Assembly: GCA_937915545.1 (NCBI GenBank)
Contig: CALGIJ010000038.1
Location: forward strand, 1-64,000
Direction: 5' to 3'
DNA: 64,000 nt
Source: an uncultured Desulfobacterales bacterium
GTDB taxonomy: Bacteria > Desulfobacterota > Desulfobulbia > Desulfobulbales > Desulfocapsaceae
Part shown: in pieces, positions 53,191 to 62,429 of the stretch
Layout of the letters: each line of letters opens with the position of its first letter
Position numbering within the stretch: the stretch's first letter is position 1
The notes under the pieces: model-generated
Told to the model about the DNA's origin: nothing
Database searches by the model: none
What the model saw: the letters and a program-made list of their open reading frames with translations, nothing else
Made by a program: the position numbers and the translations under genes

Positions 53191-54742
53191 GCAGCAACAC
53201 GGCCATCCGGCCCCCGCCCCGCTGACCATCGATGACGGCATGGTCTCCCTGGACGACCTCCTGGCGGTGGCCGCACAGCGCCGCCAGGTGCGCCTCTCCA
53301 GCCAGCCGGCCTACCTCGCCATGCTGCAGCAGGGGCGGACCATCATCGAAAACTCACTCTCCAGCGGCCACAAGATCTACGGGGTGTCCACCGGCGTCGG
53401 CTACAGCTCCGGCACCACCATCGACCCCGACCATACGGCGGAGTTCGCCTACCAGATCATCCGCCAACACGGCTGCGGCCTGGGCGAGATGCTGACTGCC
53501 GAGCAGGCCCGGGCGGTGGTCTTCGCCCGCCTGGTCAGCCTGGCCAAGGGCTACTCGGCGGTGCGGCCGGAGCTGCTGCAGGCCTTGTGCGACCTCCTCA
53601 ACCATGACATCGTCCCCCTCATCCCCTCCTTGGGCTCGGTGGGCGCCTCCGGCGACCTCACCCCGCTCTCCTACGTGGCCGCCGTGCTGGCCGGGGAGCG
53701 CGAGGTCCTCTACCGGGGTGCCGTCTGTCCGGCAAGCGAGGCCTTGCAGGCGGAAGGGCTTGCCGTCCACCACTTCGTGCCCAAGGAATCGCTGGCGATC
53801 ATGAACGGCACGGCGATGATGACCGCCTTAGGCGCCCTGGTCACCCGCCGCCTCGACACCACCCTGGCCCTCTGCGAGCGGGCCACCGCCCTGGCCGCCG
53901 AGGTGCTCCACGGCCGCTCCCAGGCCTACGCCCCCCTCGCCCACCAGCTCAAGCACCACCCCGGGCAGATCCGCAGCGGGGCGGCCATCCGCGCCGCCCT
54001 CGCGGGCAGCCTGATGATCGACAGCGGCAAGGAGGAAGGCCGCATAATTCAGGACCCCTATTCCCTGCGCTGCGCCCCCCATGTCCTCGGCGCCGCCCGC
54101 GACGCTCTCGCCTGGACGGAGGAAGTCCTGACACGGGAGCTGAACAGCGTCAACGACAACCCCCTGGTCGACCCACAGCGCGGGGAGATGCTCTTTGCCG
54201 GTAACTTCTACGGCGGCCATATCGCCCTGACCATGGACCTCCTCAAGATCGCCGCGGCCTCGGTGAGCGACCTCGCCGACCGCCAGTACGCCCTCCTCGT
54301 CGACGCCCGCCTCAATGTCGGCCTGCCCGAGACCCTGGTTGGCTATCACGGCTGCGGCGTCAAGGCCCTGCAGCTGACCAGCAGCGCCCTGGCCGCCCTG
54401 GCGGTGCAGCGCTCGGCCGCCGACACCACCCTGTCGCGGCCCACCGAGGCCAACAACCAGGACAAGGTGAGCATGGGCGCCAACGCGGCCCTCAACTGCG
54501 GCGAGGTAATCACCCTGCTGCAGCAGGTGCTGGCGGCCCTGCTCATCGCCCTCTCCAACGCCGCCACCCTGCGCGACGAGAGCCGCTTCGCCCCCGCCGG
54601 CCAGGGGCTGCTGCGGGCCATCCGCCGCCACTCGCCGCCGCTCACCGCCGACCGCCGCCTCGACCACGACCTGCGCCGGCTGGCCGTGGCCATCGACCGC
54701 GACGAGCTCTTCGAGACGACCACCGCGGCAACTGCCGTCTAA
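53180..54742 (+). CDS. MIO-type aromatic amino acid ammonia-lyase (HAL/PAL/TAL family)
   Basis: The 520-residue enzyme has the MIO triad Ala-Ser-Gly at 156-158 (SVGASGDLTPLSY), the catalytic Tyr about 67 in YGVSTGVGY, NGTAMMTAL and NDNP. The two residues that guide substrate choice, Ser-His in histidine, His-Leu in tyrosine and Phe-Leu in phenylalanine lyases, appear here as Gln-His at about 96-97 (RQHGCGLGE), so the substrate is not predictable from them. The product would be a trans-arylacrylate feeding the ligase. The start at 53180 overlaps the ligase; the longer frame is spurious. Confidence 0.92.
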   Translation: MDHEQQHGHPAPAPLTIDDGMVSLDDLLAVAAQRRQVRLSSQPAYLAMLQQGRTIIENSLSSGHKIYGVSTGVGYSSGTTIDPDHTAEFAYQIIRQHGCGLGEMLTAEQARAVVFARLVSLAKGYSAVRPELLQALCDLLNHDIVPLIPSLGSVGASGDLTPLSYVAAVLAGEREVLYRGAVCPASEALQAEGLAVHHFVPKESLAIMNGTAMMTALGALVTRRLDTTLALCERATALAAEVLHGRSQAYAPLAHQLKHHPGQIRSGAAIRAALAGSLMIDSGKEEGRIIQDPYSLRCAPHVLGAARDALAWTEEVLTRELNSVNDNPLVDPQRGEMLFAGNFYGGHIALTMDLLKIAAASVSDLADRQYALLVDARLNVGLPETLVGYHGCGVKALQLTSSALAALAVQRSAADTTLSRPTEANNQDKVSMGANAALNCGEVITLLQQVLAALLIALSNAATLRDESRFAPAGQGLLRAIRRHSPPLTADRRLDHDLRRLAVAIDRDELFETTTAATAV

Positions 54743-54763
54743 CCCGCCACCAGCGAGGACAAC

Positions 54764-55774
54764 GTGATCAACCGCAGCCTGGCCCCCCTCATCCTTTTCC
54801 TGGCCCTCTTCGCCCCCCTCCTCGCCAGCCCCCGCGGCGAGGCCAGGGAGCTCAAGCTCGCCCACTTCATGCCGCCGGTGCACACCCTGCACGAGAAGGT
54901 CTTCGTCCCCCTTGCCGAGGACCTCGCCAGGGAGAGCGGCGGCGAGCTGACCCTGGCCATCCACCCCGCCGGAGCCCTCGGCAAGGGTCCGGTACAGCAG
55001 TACAAGCGGGCGGTGGAGGGGGTGGCCGACATCACCTTCTGTCTCCATAACTACACCCCCGAACTCTTTCCCCGCAGCCAGCTGCTCACCCTCCCCGGGA
55101 TGTACCGCGACGCCGTCGAGGGCACCGACAAGCTGTGGGCCGCGCTCGACCCCTATCTCAAGGAAGAATACAAGGATATCAAGGTGCTCGGCCTGTGGGC
55201 GATGTCGCCGACGGTGCTCATCACCCGTGAGCGGCCGGTGGCGCGGCTGGCCGACATGAAGGGCCTCAAGGTGCGCACCGGCTCCCCCGGCGAGGTCGAG
55301 GCGGTGCATGCCTGGGGTGGAGTGGCGGTGACCATGCCGATCACCGAGAGCTACAACGCCCTCAACACCGGCATCGTCGATGCCGTACTCATCCAGGCCA
55401 GCGCCCTCTTCCAGCCCTGGAACCTGGCCGAGCCGGGCAAATACGTCACCGACCTCTTGCCGAGCCCGTCGACCATCGTCCTCCTCGCCATGAACAAGGC
55501 CAGCTGGGAGAGCCTCGACCCACCCCACAAGGCCATCCTCGACCGGTTGACCGGCCACCAGTTCAGCCGCCGCGCCGCCGCCATCTGGGCGGAGATGGAC
55601 GTCGTCGCCCTGCGCCGCGCCGACAGCGACAAGGACATCAGCCGCATCGCCCTCCCTGCGGAAGAGCAGGCGGCCTTTGCCGCGGCGGTGGCGCCACTGA
55701 TCGCCGGCGAACTGGCCAGGCTGGAAAAGAAGGGGATCGACGGTGCCGCCGTCTACAAGGCAGTCAAGCCCTGA
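54764..55774 (+). CDS. TRAP transporter solute-binding protein (DctP-type)
   Basis: The 336-residue protein has a signal peptide (about 1-27) and the DctP fold: LKLAHFMPPVHTLHEKV, DLARESGGELTLAIHPAGALGKGP and MPITESYNALNTGIVDAV. It binds an organic acid for the DctQM permease encoded next. It starts with GTG 22 bases after the ammonia-lyase gene, so it belongs to that operon. Its ligand may be an aromatic or other carboxylate. Confidence 0.92.
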   Translation: MINRSLAPLILFLALFAPLLASPRGEARELKLAHFMPPVHTLHEKVFVPLAEDLARESGGELTLAIHPAGALGKGPVQQYKRAVEGVADITFCLHNYTPELFPRSQLLTLPGMYRDAVEGTDKLWAALDPYLKEEYKDIKVLGLWAMSPTVLITRERPVARLADMKGLKVRTGSPGEVEAVHAWGGVAVTMPITESYNALNTGIVDAVLIQASALFQPWNLAEPGKYVTDLLPSPSTIVLLAMNKASWESLDPPHKAILDRLTGHQFSRRAAAIWAEMDVVALRRADSDKDISRIALPAEEQAAFAAAVAPLIAGELARLEKKGIDGAAVYKAVKP

Positions 55775-56303
55775 AGGGGCCGTCGGGGGGCGGTGGCTGG
55801 CGGGCTTTGATCGCCTGGTGCGCCGGGTCGCCCTGTGGGGTGGCGGGCTGACTCTGCTGGCGCTGATCGTTCTCATCGTCGGCGACGTCGTCCTGCGCTA
55901 TGTCTGCAACGCGCCTATCTTTGGCGCCCGTGACCTCGGCAAGCTCCTCCTGACCTCGATGATCGCCCTGGCCACCGCCTATAGCGCCCGCAGTGGCGGC
56001 CAGGTGGCCATCGAGGCCTTCAGCCGCTTTCTCGGCAAATCCGGGCTGCGCCGGCTGGAGATCGCCGTGCGCCTTGGCGCCGCCCTGATGCTGGCGGTAC
56101 TCTCCTGGCGCCTCCTCCTCGCCGGCTTTTCCGCCGGCCGCTATGGCGAGGCCTCGCTGTCCCTGGGTATCCCCCACGCCCCCTTCTACTGGCTGCTGGC
56201 GGCAGGCATGGTCCTCTACGGCCTGGTGCTGGTGGTGGAGATCGCCCTGCTGCTGGGTGGCGCCGACATCGACCCGCGGTTCATCGACCGGAGGGAGCGA
56301 TGA
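55743..56303 (+). CDS. TRAP transporter small permease (DctQ-type)
   Basis: The 186-residue membrane protein has four helices and the DctQ pattern (LIVGDVVLRYVCNAPIFG; LTSMIALATAYSARSGGQVAIE). It starts with GTG at 55743 within the DctP gene (32-base overlap) and overlaps the DctM gene by four bases. Confidence 0.9.
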   Translation: MPPSTRQSSPEGAVGGRWLAGFDRLVRRVALWGGGLTLLALIVLIVGDVVLRYVCNAPIFGARDLGKLLLTSMIALATAYSARSGGQVAIEAFSRFLGKSGLRRLEIAVRLGAALMLAVLSWRLLLAGFSAGRYGEASLSLGIPHAPFYWLLAAGMVLYGLVLVVEIALLLGGADIDPRFIDRRER

Positions 56304-57604
56304 GCCCGCTGGCCATCGGCACGGCCGGTTTGGCGGCCTTCTTCCTGCTCATGGCCCTGCGCATGCCCATCGCCATGTGCATGCTCATCGTCGGCTTTGC
56401 GGGCATCGCCCTGATCAACGGCCCGGCCGCCGCCCTGGCCACGCTGAGCGGCGAGACCTTCGAACTCGCCGGCTACATCGACCTGGCAGTCATCCCCCTC
56501 TTCGTCTTCATGGGCAATATGGCCGCCACCTCGGGGATGAGCCGCGACCTCTACGACGCCGCCTATGCCTGGGTCGGCCACCGTCGCGGCGGCCTGGCGG
56601 CGACCACCATCGTCGGCTGCGCCGGCTTCGCCGCCCTGAGCGGCTCGTCCTTCGCCTCGGCAGTAACCATGGGCCGGGTGGCCCTGCCGGAGATGAAGCG
56701 CCACCACTACGACGACAGCCTGGCCACCGGCTGCGTGGCCGCCGGCGGCACTCTCGGCTACCTCATCCCGCCCTCCTCGGGCTTCGTCATCTACGCGGTG
56801 CTCACCGAGCAGTCCATCGCCAGGCTGTTCATCGCCGGCATCATCCCCGGCCTGCTGCTCACCGGTCTCTTTCTGCTCACCATCGCCCTGTGGACACGGC
56901 TTTACCCGGCGGCGGGCCCGGCGGGAACAGTCAGCGACCAGGCACGTCGCTGGGCGAGCCTGCGGCGCACCTCGGTCTTCGCCCTCGTGGTCCTCGTCAC
57001 CATCGGCGGCATCTATGGCGGCATCATGACTCCCGAGGAGGCCGCCGGGGTCGGCGCCTTCCTCACCCTGCTGGTGGCGCTGCTGCGCCGCAGCCTTGAC
57101 CGTGCGCGGCTGGAAGCGGCCATCCTCCACACCCTGCGCACCACCTCGCTGACCTTCATGATCCTCATCGGCGCCCATGTCTTCATTCCTTTCATGGCCC
57201 TGTCGACCATCCCCGGCAAGCTGGCGACGCTGGTCACCGGCCTGCCTCTCGGCCCCGGCGGCATCCTCTTTGTGGTGCTCGCCGCCTATGTGGTACTCGG
57301 CACCTTCCTCGAAGGCATCGCCATGCTGGTGCTCACCCTGCCGGTGGTCTTCCCGGTGATGCTGCAACTGGGCTACGACCCGATATGGTTCGGGGTGATG
57401 ATCGTCATCGTTCTCGAGATGGGGCTGATCAGCCCGCCGGTGGGGGTTAACGTCTTCGTCGTCAAGGGGGTGGCGGGGGAGGTGCCGCTCGGCACCATCT
57501 TCCGCGGCATCTGGCCCTTCTGGTTCGCCATGCTGCTCTGTCTGGCCATCCTCGCCCTGTTCCCGCAACTGGCCCTGCTGCTTCCCCAGGCGATGCTCGG
57601 CTGA
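56300..57604 (+). CDS. TRAP transporter large permease (DctM-type)
   Basis: The 434-residue protein has about twelve helices and DctM signatures: ALRMPIAMCMLIVG, PLFVFMGNMAA, GCAGFAALSGSS and LEMGLISPPVGVNVFVVKG. It forms the ion-coupled channel of the TRAP system. It ends the ketosynthase-lyase operon; the next genes are on the other strand. Confidence 0.93.
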   Translation: MSPLAIGTAGLAAFFLLMALRMPIAMCMLIVGFAGIALINGPAAALATLSGETFELAGYIDLAVIPLFVFMGNMAATSGMSRDLYDAAYAWVGHRRGGLAATTIVGCAGFAALSGSSFASAVTMGRVALPEMKRHHYDDSLATGCVAAGGTLGYLIPPSSGFVIYAVLTEQSIARLFIAGIIPGLLLTGLFLLTIALWTRLYPAAGPAGTVSDQARRWASLRRTSVFALVVLVTIGGIYGGIMTPEEAAGVGAFLTLLVALLRRSLDRARLEAAILHTLRTTSLTFMILIGAHVFIPFMALSTIPGKLATLVTGLPLGPGGILFVVLAAYVVLGTFLEGIAMLVLTLPVVFPVMLQLGYDPIWFGVMIVIVLEMGLISPPVGVNVFVVKGVAGEVPLGTIFRGIWPFWFAMLLCLAILALFPQLALLLPQAMLG

Positions 57605-57707
57605 CGTCGACTCCCGCCCAGCTGTCAGCGGCCGCTGGCCTCGCTGGCGATACTTGCCGCAGGGTCTTGTGGAAAAGGGCCCGGCGCCCCCAGCCCTTTG
57701 CTCCCGG

Positions 57708-58208
57708 TTAACCGGCGGGTGCGGCTTCGCTGGCGGCCTCGGCGAAGAGCCTGAGGTTGCGGTCGATGAGCTCGCGGTGGAAGGCGACGTGGCGGATGAA
57801 GTGATCAAGCGCCTCGTGCAGGGTAAAGCCGCTGCCGTCAGGGAAGAGATAGCGGTAGCGGCTCCAGTCGTCGGCGGCGATGCGGCGCAGGTGGTCGGCC
57901 ATCAGCCGGCGCACCGCCTTGATGGCCTCGACGGCCAGGGCCAGGTCGCCGTGCTGGTAGTCAAGGCGCGAGGTCCACAGGCTATCGAAGGAGAGCACGG
58001 TTGTCCCGGGGGAGACGATGCCCCAGCGGTAGCGGTGGAAGTTGGCGATATCGAAATCGGCGCAGTGCATGACCTGTTCGACGATCGACCAGGCGTCGGC
58101 GAATGGCCGGTAGAGCACGACCTCTTCGTGCAGCAGGAGGGTATCGTCATAGGCCGCGCCGAGCGCGACGAACTCGTCGATACGTGAGAGCTTGTCAGCA
58201 GCAGTCAT
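57708..58208 (-). CDS. DinB-like metal-dependent four-helix protein
   Basis: The 166-residue protein has the DinB/YfiT-type four-helix bundle with the typical histidines (WSIVEQVMHCADFD, HFIRHVAFHRELIDRN), which likely bind a metal. Members include thiol transferases, but many are uncharacterised. It starts 44 bases from the end of the GNAT gene, which lies upstream on the same strand. Confidence 0.8.
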   Translation of the reverse strand: MTAADKLSRIDEFVALGAAYDDTLLLHEEVVLYRPFADAWSIVEQVMHCADFDIANFHRYRWGIVSPGTTVLSFDSLWTSRLDYQHGDLALAVEAIKAVRRLMADHLRRIAADDWSRYRYLFPDGSGFTLHEALDHFIRHVAFHRELIDRNLRLFAEAASEAAPAG

Positions 58209-58252
58209 CTGGCACCGTCCGGGAAGGGGTGAAGGCTCGCAGCCCAGGGCGC

Positions 58253-58780
58253 TCAGTCGCCCGTCGCGTGAAAGCCGGGATGGAAGGCGACCTCGCCCTG
58301 CGGCATGGGCCCGGCCAAGGACAAAGCGAAGAACACCTCCGGCGGGACCCCGGGGAGAGAGAGCCCGGCCACGTTGGCGAAACCGAAGCGCCGATAGTAC
58401 TCGGGATGTCCCACCAGGCAGCAGCCCTTGCCACCCATGGCCCTAAGGCGCCGCAGGGACTCGCGCAGCAGGGCCGCGCCGATGCCCTGGCGCTGCAGGG
58501 GCGGAGCCACCGAGAGCGGCCCCAGGCCATACCAGCCACTTGTACCGTCGGAGAGTGTCAGCGGCGAGAGGGCGATATGGCCGACGACTTCCCCGTCCCG
58601 CTCGGCCACCAGGGAGAGGGTCAGCGCCCCGGCACGGCGCAGCGCTGCGATGATATGGTGCTCGGTATGGCTGCTGACCGCCAGGTCCCTGAAGGCCTCG
58701 ACGGTCAACCGGGCGATGGCCGGGATGTCGGCGGCGGTTTCCTCGCGCAGGATGAGGGATTCTGCTGATTCCTTGTGCAT
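58253..58780 (-). CDS. GNAT family N-acetyltransferase
   Basis: The 175-residue protein has the acetyl-CoA binding loop SVAPPLQRQGIGAALL (Q/RxxGxG/A) and the fold elements of the YhbS-like GNAT group (VVGHIALSP, LVGHPEYYRRFGF). The substrate is unknown. The ATG at 58780 is preferred because the upstream frame is basic and unlike the family. Confidence 0.88.
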   Translation of the reverse strand: MHKESAESLILREETAADIPAIARLTVEAFRDLAVSSHTEHHIIAALRRAGALTLSLVAERDGEVVGHIALSPLTLSDGTSGWYGLGPLSVAPPLQRQGIGAALLRESLRRLRAMGGKGCCLVGHPEYYRRFGFANVAGLSLPGVPPEVFFALSLAGPMPQGEVAFHPGFHATGD

Positions 58781-58889
58781 GATGTCTTTCCTTTGCCTCT
58801 TGCGGGCGGCTGCCGCCGATCGAGCGGAAGGGCGGCGCAAAGCGGCCCCTTACGGGACCTGTCCCCTGCCTCTCCGGCGGGCCTTGCCG

Positions 58890-59954
58890 CTAGCGCCGCA
58901 TGTTTTTCTTGACGTTCTTGATGAGTTTGCCGAAGTCGCGCTCTTTGCGGCGCCGCTCGGCCTGGGTCATGCTGTAAAACTGGGCTTCGCTGCGCAGTTT
59001 CAGGTAGTTGTCCCACTGCTCGCGGCTCAGCTCGCCCGACGTGAGCGCCAGGGCGATGGCGCAGCCCGGTTCGCCGTTATGGCCGCAGTCGCGGTAGCGG
59101 CAGGCGGCGGCCAGCCGCCCGATATCGGCGAAGCCGGCCTCGATACTTTCTTCGGCGGCGACAATGCCGAACTCGCGCATGCCGGGATTGTCGATGACCA
59201 TGGCGCCGCTGTCGAGCATGACCAGCTCGCGGCGCACCGTGGTGTGCCGCCCCTCGCCGCTGGCGCTGACCGCGGCCGTGTCGAGCCTGGCCCGGCCAAG
59301 GAGGCGGTTGACCAGGGTACTCTTGCCGACCCCCGAGGAGCCGACGAAGCAATAGGTCTGCCCCTCCAGCAGAGAACTCTCCAGCCTGGCGATGCCCTCG
59401 CCGGTGACGCTGCTCACCGTCTGCGGCGAGGCGGCCAGGCCCAGGCGATCGAGCTCGGCGAGCTGTTCGGCGAGGGTCTCCGCCGACACCAGGTCGGTCT
59501 TGGTCAGCACCACCCGGGCCTCCGCCCCGCCGTCGGCGACCATGACCACATAGCGCTGCAGCCGCTTGGGGTTGAAGTCGAAGTGGCAGGACTGGACGAT
59601 GAAGACGCAGTCGATATTGGCGGCGATGAGCTGCTCTTCCCCCGTCACGCCCACCGCCCTGCGCCGTAAGGCGGTTTTGCGCTGCAGCAGCCCCTGCACC
59701 ATGGCGAAGTCATCGCCTGGCTGCCGCTCGACGGAGACCCAGTCGCCGACACAGGGCAGGTCACGGCCCTCGCTCTGGTACAGATAGCTTCCCGAGAGCT
59801 TGGCGCGATAGGTTCCCGTCGCATCGACGAGGAGCAGCTGCTGACGATCAACCGCCGCCACCCGGGCGAAAGTTGATGAAGAGTACTGACTGGCCTGCTG
59901 GGTGAACCAGCGGCTCCAGCCAAACTGTCCCAGGTCGGTGAAATTTCCTGTCAT
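58890..59954 (-). CDS. rsgA: Small-subunit-dependent GTPase RsgA
   Basis: RsgA is a circularly permuted GTPase acting in late 30S ribosome maturation. The 354-residue protein has an OB fold (about 40-115), then G4 (LTKTD), G1 (GSSGVGKST), G3 (DNPG) in permuted order, and a C-terminal zinc knuckle (CRYRDCGHNGEPGC). The start at 59954 gives the usual length; the much longer open frame upstream is spurious. Confidence 0.94.
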   Translation of the reverse strand: MTGNFTDLGQFGWSRWFTQQASQYSSSTFARVAAVDRQQLLLVDATGTYRAKLSGSYLYQSEGRDLPCVGDWVSVERQPGDDFAMVQGLLQRKTALRRRAVGVTGEEQLIAANIDCVFIVQSCHFDFNPKRLQRYVVMVADGGAEARVVLTKTDLVSAETLAEQLAELDRLGLAASPQTVSSVTGEGIARLESSLLEGQTYCFVGSSGVGKSTLVNRLLGRARLDTAAVSASGEGRHTTVRRELVMLDSGAMVIDNPGMREFGIVAAEESIEAGFADIGRLAAACRYRDCGHNGEPGCAIALALTSGELSREQWDNYLKLRSEAQFYSMTQAERRRKERDFGKLIKNVKKNMRR

Positions 59955-60353
59955 TGTTTTTCGAGAAGGTGGAATGATGCCATTGATCCGCCCCGCACCG
60001 GTCACCGGGGCGGAGACGATGCTAACGGATTTTCTACAAATTGCCCATGAAAATTCGGTGGATTGGCGGTCAACGAGTGCAGCAGGCCACCTCCTTGAGC
60101 CACCACTCTCCCCCGTGAGGCCAACAGGCAGGGTCCCTGCCATGCTTTGCCGCCGCGGCCACCGCGACCCTGGTTCACCGTCCTCGACAACCCTTGCGAA
60201 AACCACATTTCTGTAAACTTTTCCAGCAAAATGGGCAGTTCCAGGTTTACGGCCGGGCCGCGATTGGCTACATTCGGCATTGTTGGACGAAGATTTCACC
60301 CGCGAACGGCACAACGAAGCCGTCGACAACACCACCTGTAAGGAACGAGACCA
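59955..60353. other. Divergent intergenic region, about 400 bases
   Basis: I see no coding frame, RNA or clear promoter pair in this gap between rsgA and the membrane-protein gene. Short GC-rich inverted stretches occur but are not distinctive. Confidence 0.4.
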
Positions 60354-61736
60354 ATGGCTTGGGCACTGGCCGTGGCGTTCGGCACCCTCACCCTGCTCCT
60401 GCCCGCTCTCTGGAACGGCTTCGCCCTGGTATTCTTCGATACCGGCGGCTATATCGATCGAGCCGTCGAGATGTCCCTCTATCCGGGGCGATCCGTCTTC
60501 TATGGTCTTTTCCTGTGGCTCACTTCCCTCGGCTGGTGGTTTTTCTGGGGGCCGATCATATGCAAATCCATCCTCTGCCTGTGGGTCATCCATCTCATCC
60601 TGCGCTGCCACCATCTGCCATCCGGGCCGATGAGCACCACCCTCGCCTGCATCGCGCTGAGCCTGGCCACCGGCATCTCCTGGTACACCAGCCAGCTGAT
60701 GCCGGACATCCTGGTGGCGGTGGCGGTACTGGCCTTGTGGCTGCTCTTCTCCTCGTGGACCCTCTTAGGTCGCTGGGAGCGCAGCGGACTGATGGCCGCG
60801 ACCCTGCTCGCCCTGGTCTCCCATAATTCCTGCCTGGCCCTGGCCATCGGGCTGCTGCTGGTCATGGCCTTGCTTAAACTCGTCATGCTCCGTCTCAAGC
60901 GCAGGGTCTCCCTGCACTTGTTGTCGCCGGCCGCGCTCGTCGCTGCCGCCCTGCTCATCATCCCAGCGGGCAACTGGGCGGTTTCCGGCAAGCTCACCTA
61001 CTCCTCGGGGGGAGAGGCCTTTTTGTTCGCGCGACTGGTGCAGGCCGGCATCGCCCAGCGCTGGCTGGCCGAGAACTGTCCAGTGGCGCATGTCAAGCTC
61101 TGCTCACTGCAGAAGAACATCCCCACGACCTCCGATGAATTCCTCTGGTCCCGTACGTCCCCGTTTCAGGCCCTGGGCGACTGGACCGGGAGAGCAGCCA
61201 GGGAAGAACTGGGCTTTCTCGTCGAGGAAACGGTGAAGGAGTATCCCGGCTGGGTACTCTGGAGCTCGCTGGAGGCGACGGTTGATCAGTTCCTGATGCT
61301 TGAAACCGGCGATGGCCTAGACAACTATCAGGATTACACGCGCAAGGTGTTTAGCAGACTCTCTCCGCAGATAGCGGAGGACTTCAACGCCGCCGACCAG
61401 CAGCGCCGAGGGATAACGCAAAGCCTTTTCGACCGGCTCAATCGGGTGCATCTGCCCATCGCCTATGGCTCCCTGCTCGGCCTTTTCCTGGTGACGGTGG
61501 CGGGCATTCGCCACAGGCAGTATGAGATGGCGGCGCTGGCCGGCTATGTGCTCATCGCCCTGTGGGGCAACGCCTTTATCTGCGGGGCGCTGTCCAGCCC
61601 CTTCGACCGCTACCAGAGCCGGCTGGTCTGGCTGGCGACGCTGGTGGTGGGCATGGCGGTGGCCACCTGGTGGCGACAATATCGGCGTGAGGGGGTAACT
61701 CCGCTGCTCTCGCCGTCCTCCCCTGCCCCGGGCTGA
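60354..61736 (+). CDS. Polytopic membrane protein, possibly GT-C-like
   Basis: The 460-residue protein has about ten or more membrane helices and an extracytoplasmic loop of about 150 residues (about 230-370). Near the N-terminus an FFDTGGYIDRA segment with an acidic residue resembles the first loop of GT-C glycosyltransferases, but the match is weak and I do not recognise the family. An AAGGA box precedes the ATG. It is not clearly linked to its neighbours. Confidence 0.75.
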   Translation: MAWALAVAFGTLTLLLPALWNGFALVFFDTGGYIDRAVEMSLYPGRSVFYGLFLWLTSLGWWFFWGPIICKSILCLWVIHLILRCHHLPSGPMSTTLACIALSLATGISWYTSQLMPDILVAVAVLALWLLFSSWTLLGRWERSGLMAATLLALVSHNSCLALAIGLLLVMALLKLVMLRLKRRVSLHLLSPAALVAAALLIIPAGNWAVSGKLTYSSGGEAFLFARLVQAGIAQRWLAENCPVAHVKLCSLQKNIPTTSDEFLWSRTSPFQALGDWTGRAAREELGFLVEETVKEYPGWVLWSSLEATVDQFLMLETGDGLDNYQDYTRKVFSRLSPQIAEDFNAADQQRRGITQSLFDRLNRVHLPIAYGSLLGLFLVTVAGIRHRQYEMAALAGYVLIALWGNAFICGALSSPFDRYQSRLVWLATLVVGMAVATWWRQYRREGVTPLLSPSSPAPG

Positions 61737-61808
61737 CGCCCGTTCCGGGAGAGGCCCCAGCCAGACAAGGCCGCGGCGCTGATATGGCACCGCAATCCGC
61801 CGGCAAGC

Positions 61809-62174
61809 TCACCCCCGGTTGTCCGCTCGCTCCTTCTCTGACTGAGACGAAGACATGCCGATCTCTGGCAGGGCAGCCCGATCAACAAAGGCGTACCAGC
61901 CCCTGGGAACGCTGAAAATCCTCAATCCCAGCACCATGGAAGGCCCACTGCCGCGCTCCCATCGGGGAATGGCTCTCACCTGATACTCCTCGCCTTGCGC
62001 GGTGATGGTAAGATCAAGCGCTTTCCCTCGGCGAACCAACCCCGTCGGCACGTCACTGACCAGCAATCCGCTATAGGACACATTGCCGATCGATCCCTGA
62101 AAAACACTCTCCCCGTCGGAAATTTTCACCGCCGTGTTGGCGATGGGCGTTCTTGCTCGATGTCGTTTGTTCAC
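61809..62174 (-). CDS. PilZ domain protein
   Basis: The 121-residue protein is close to a single PilZ domain: RHRARTPI (RxxxR c-di-GMP motif) near the start and VSYSGLLVSD (the D/NxSxxG partner motif). It probably binds c-di-GMP. A GTG at 62174 with a GGAGGA box is chosen; the longer frame to 62258 adds an unrelated tail. Confidence 0.82.
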   Translation of the reverse strand: MNKRHRARTPIANTAVKISDGESVFQGSIGNVSYSGLLVSDVPTGLVRRGKALDLTITAQGEEYQVRAIPRWERGSGPSMVLGLRIFSVPRGWYAFVDRAALPEIGMSSSQSEKERADNRG

Positions 62175-62429
62175 GGCTCGTCCTCCTCCCAACTGACTGC
62201 ATTCAGCATGGATACGCACACAGCAACTCGTGACAAGACCACTCGCGTCGTTTGACACAAAGCCGTCGTGGAATTTGCCGAGTCATTTCACCCTTGGTGG
62301 GAAACTGTACCTGGTCATTATTATAAAATGATGAGGTTTCGCTTAAGGAACCAGCATATCCACCAACAATTCTAGCAGAACAAAGGCGGTGACGTCAAAA
62401 GTGGAGCCTCCGCCGCAACTCTCGCAGGG

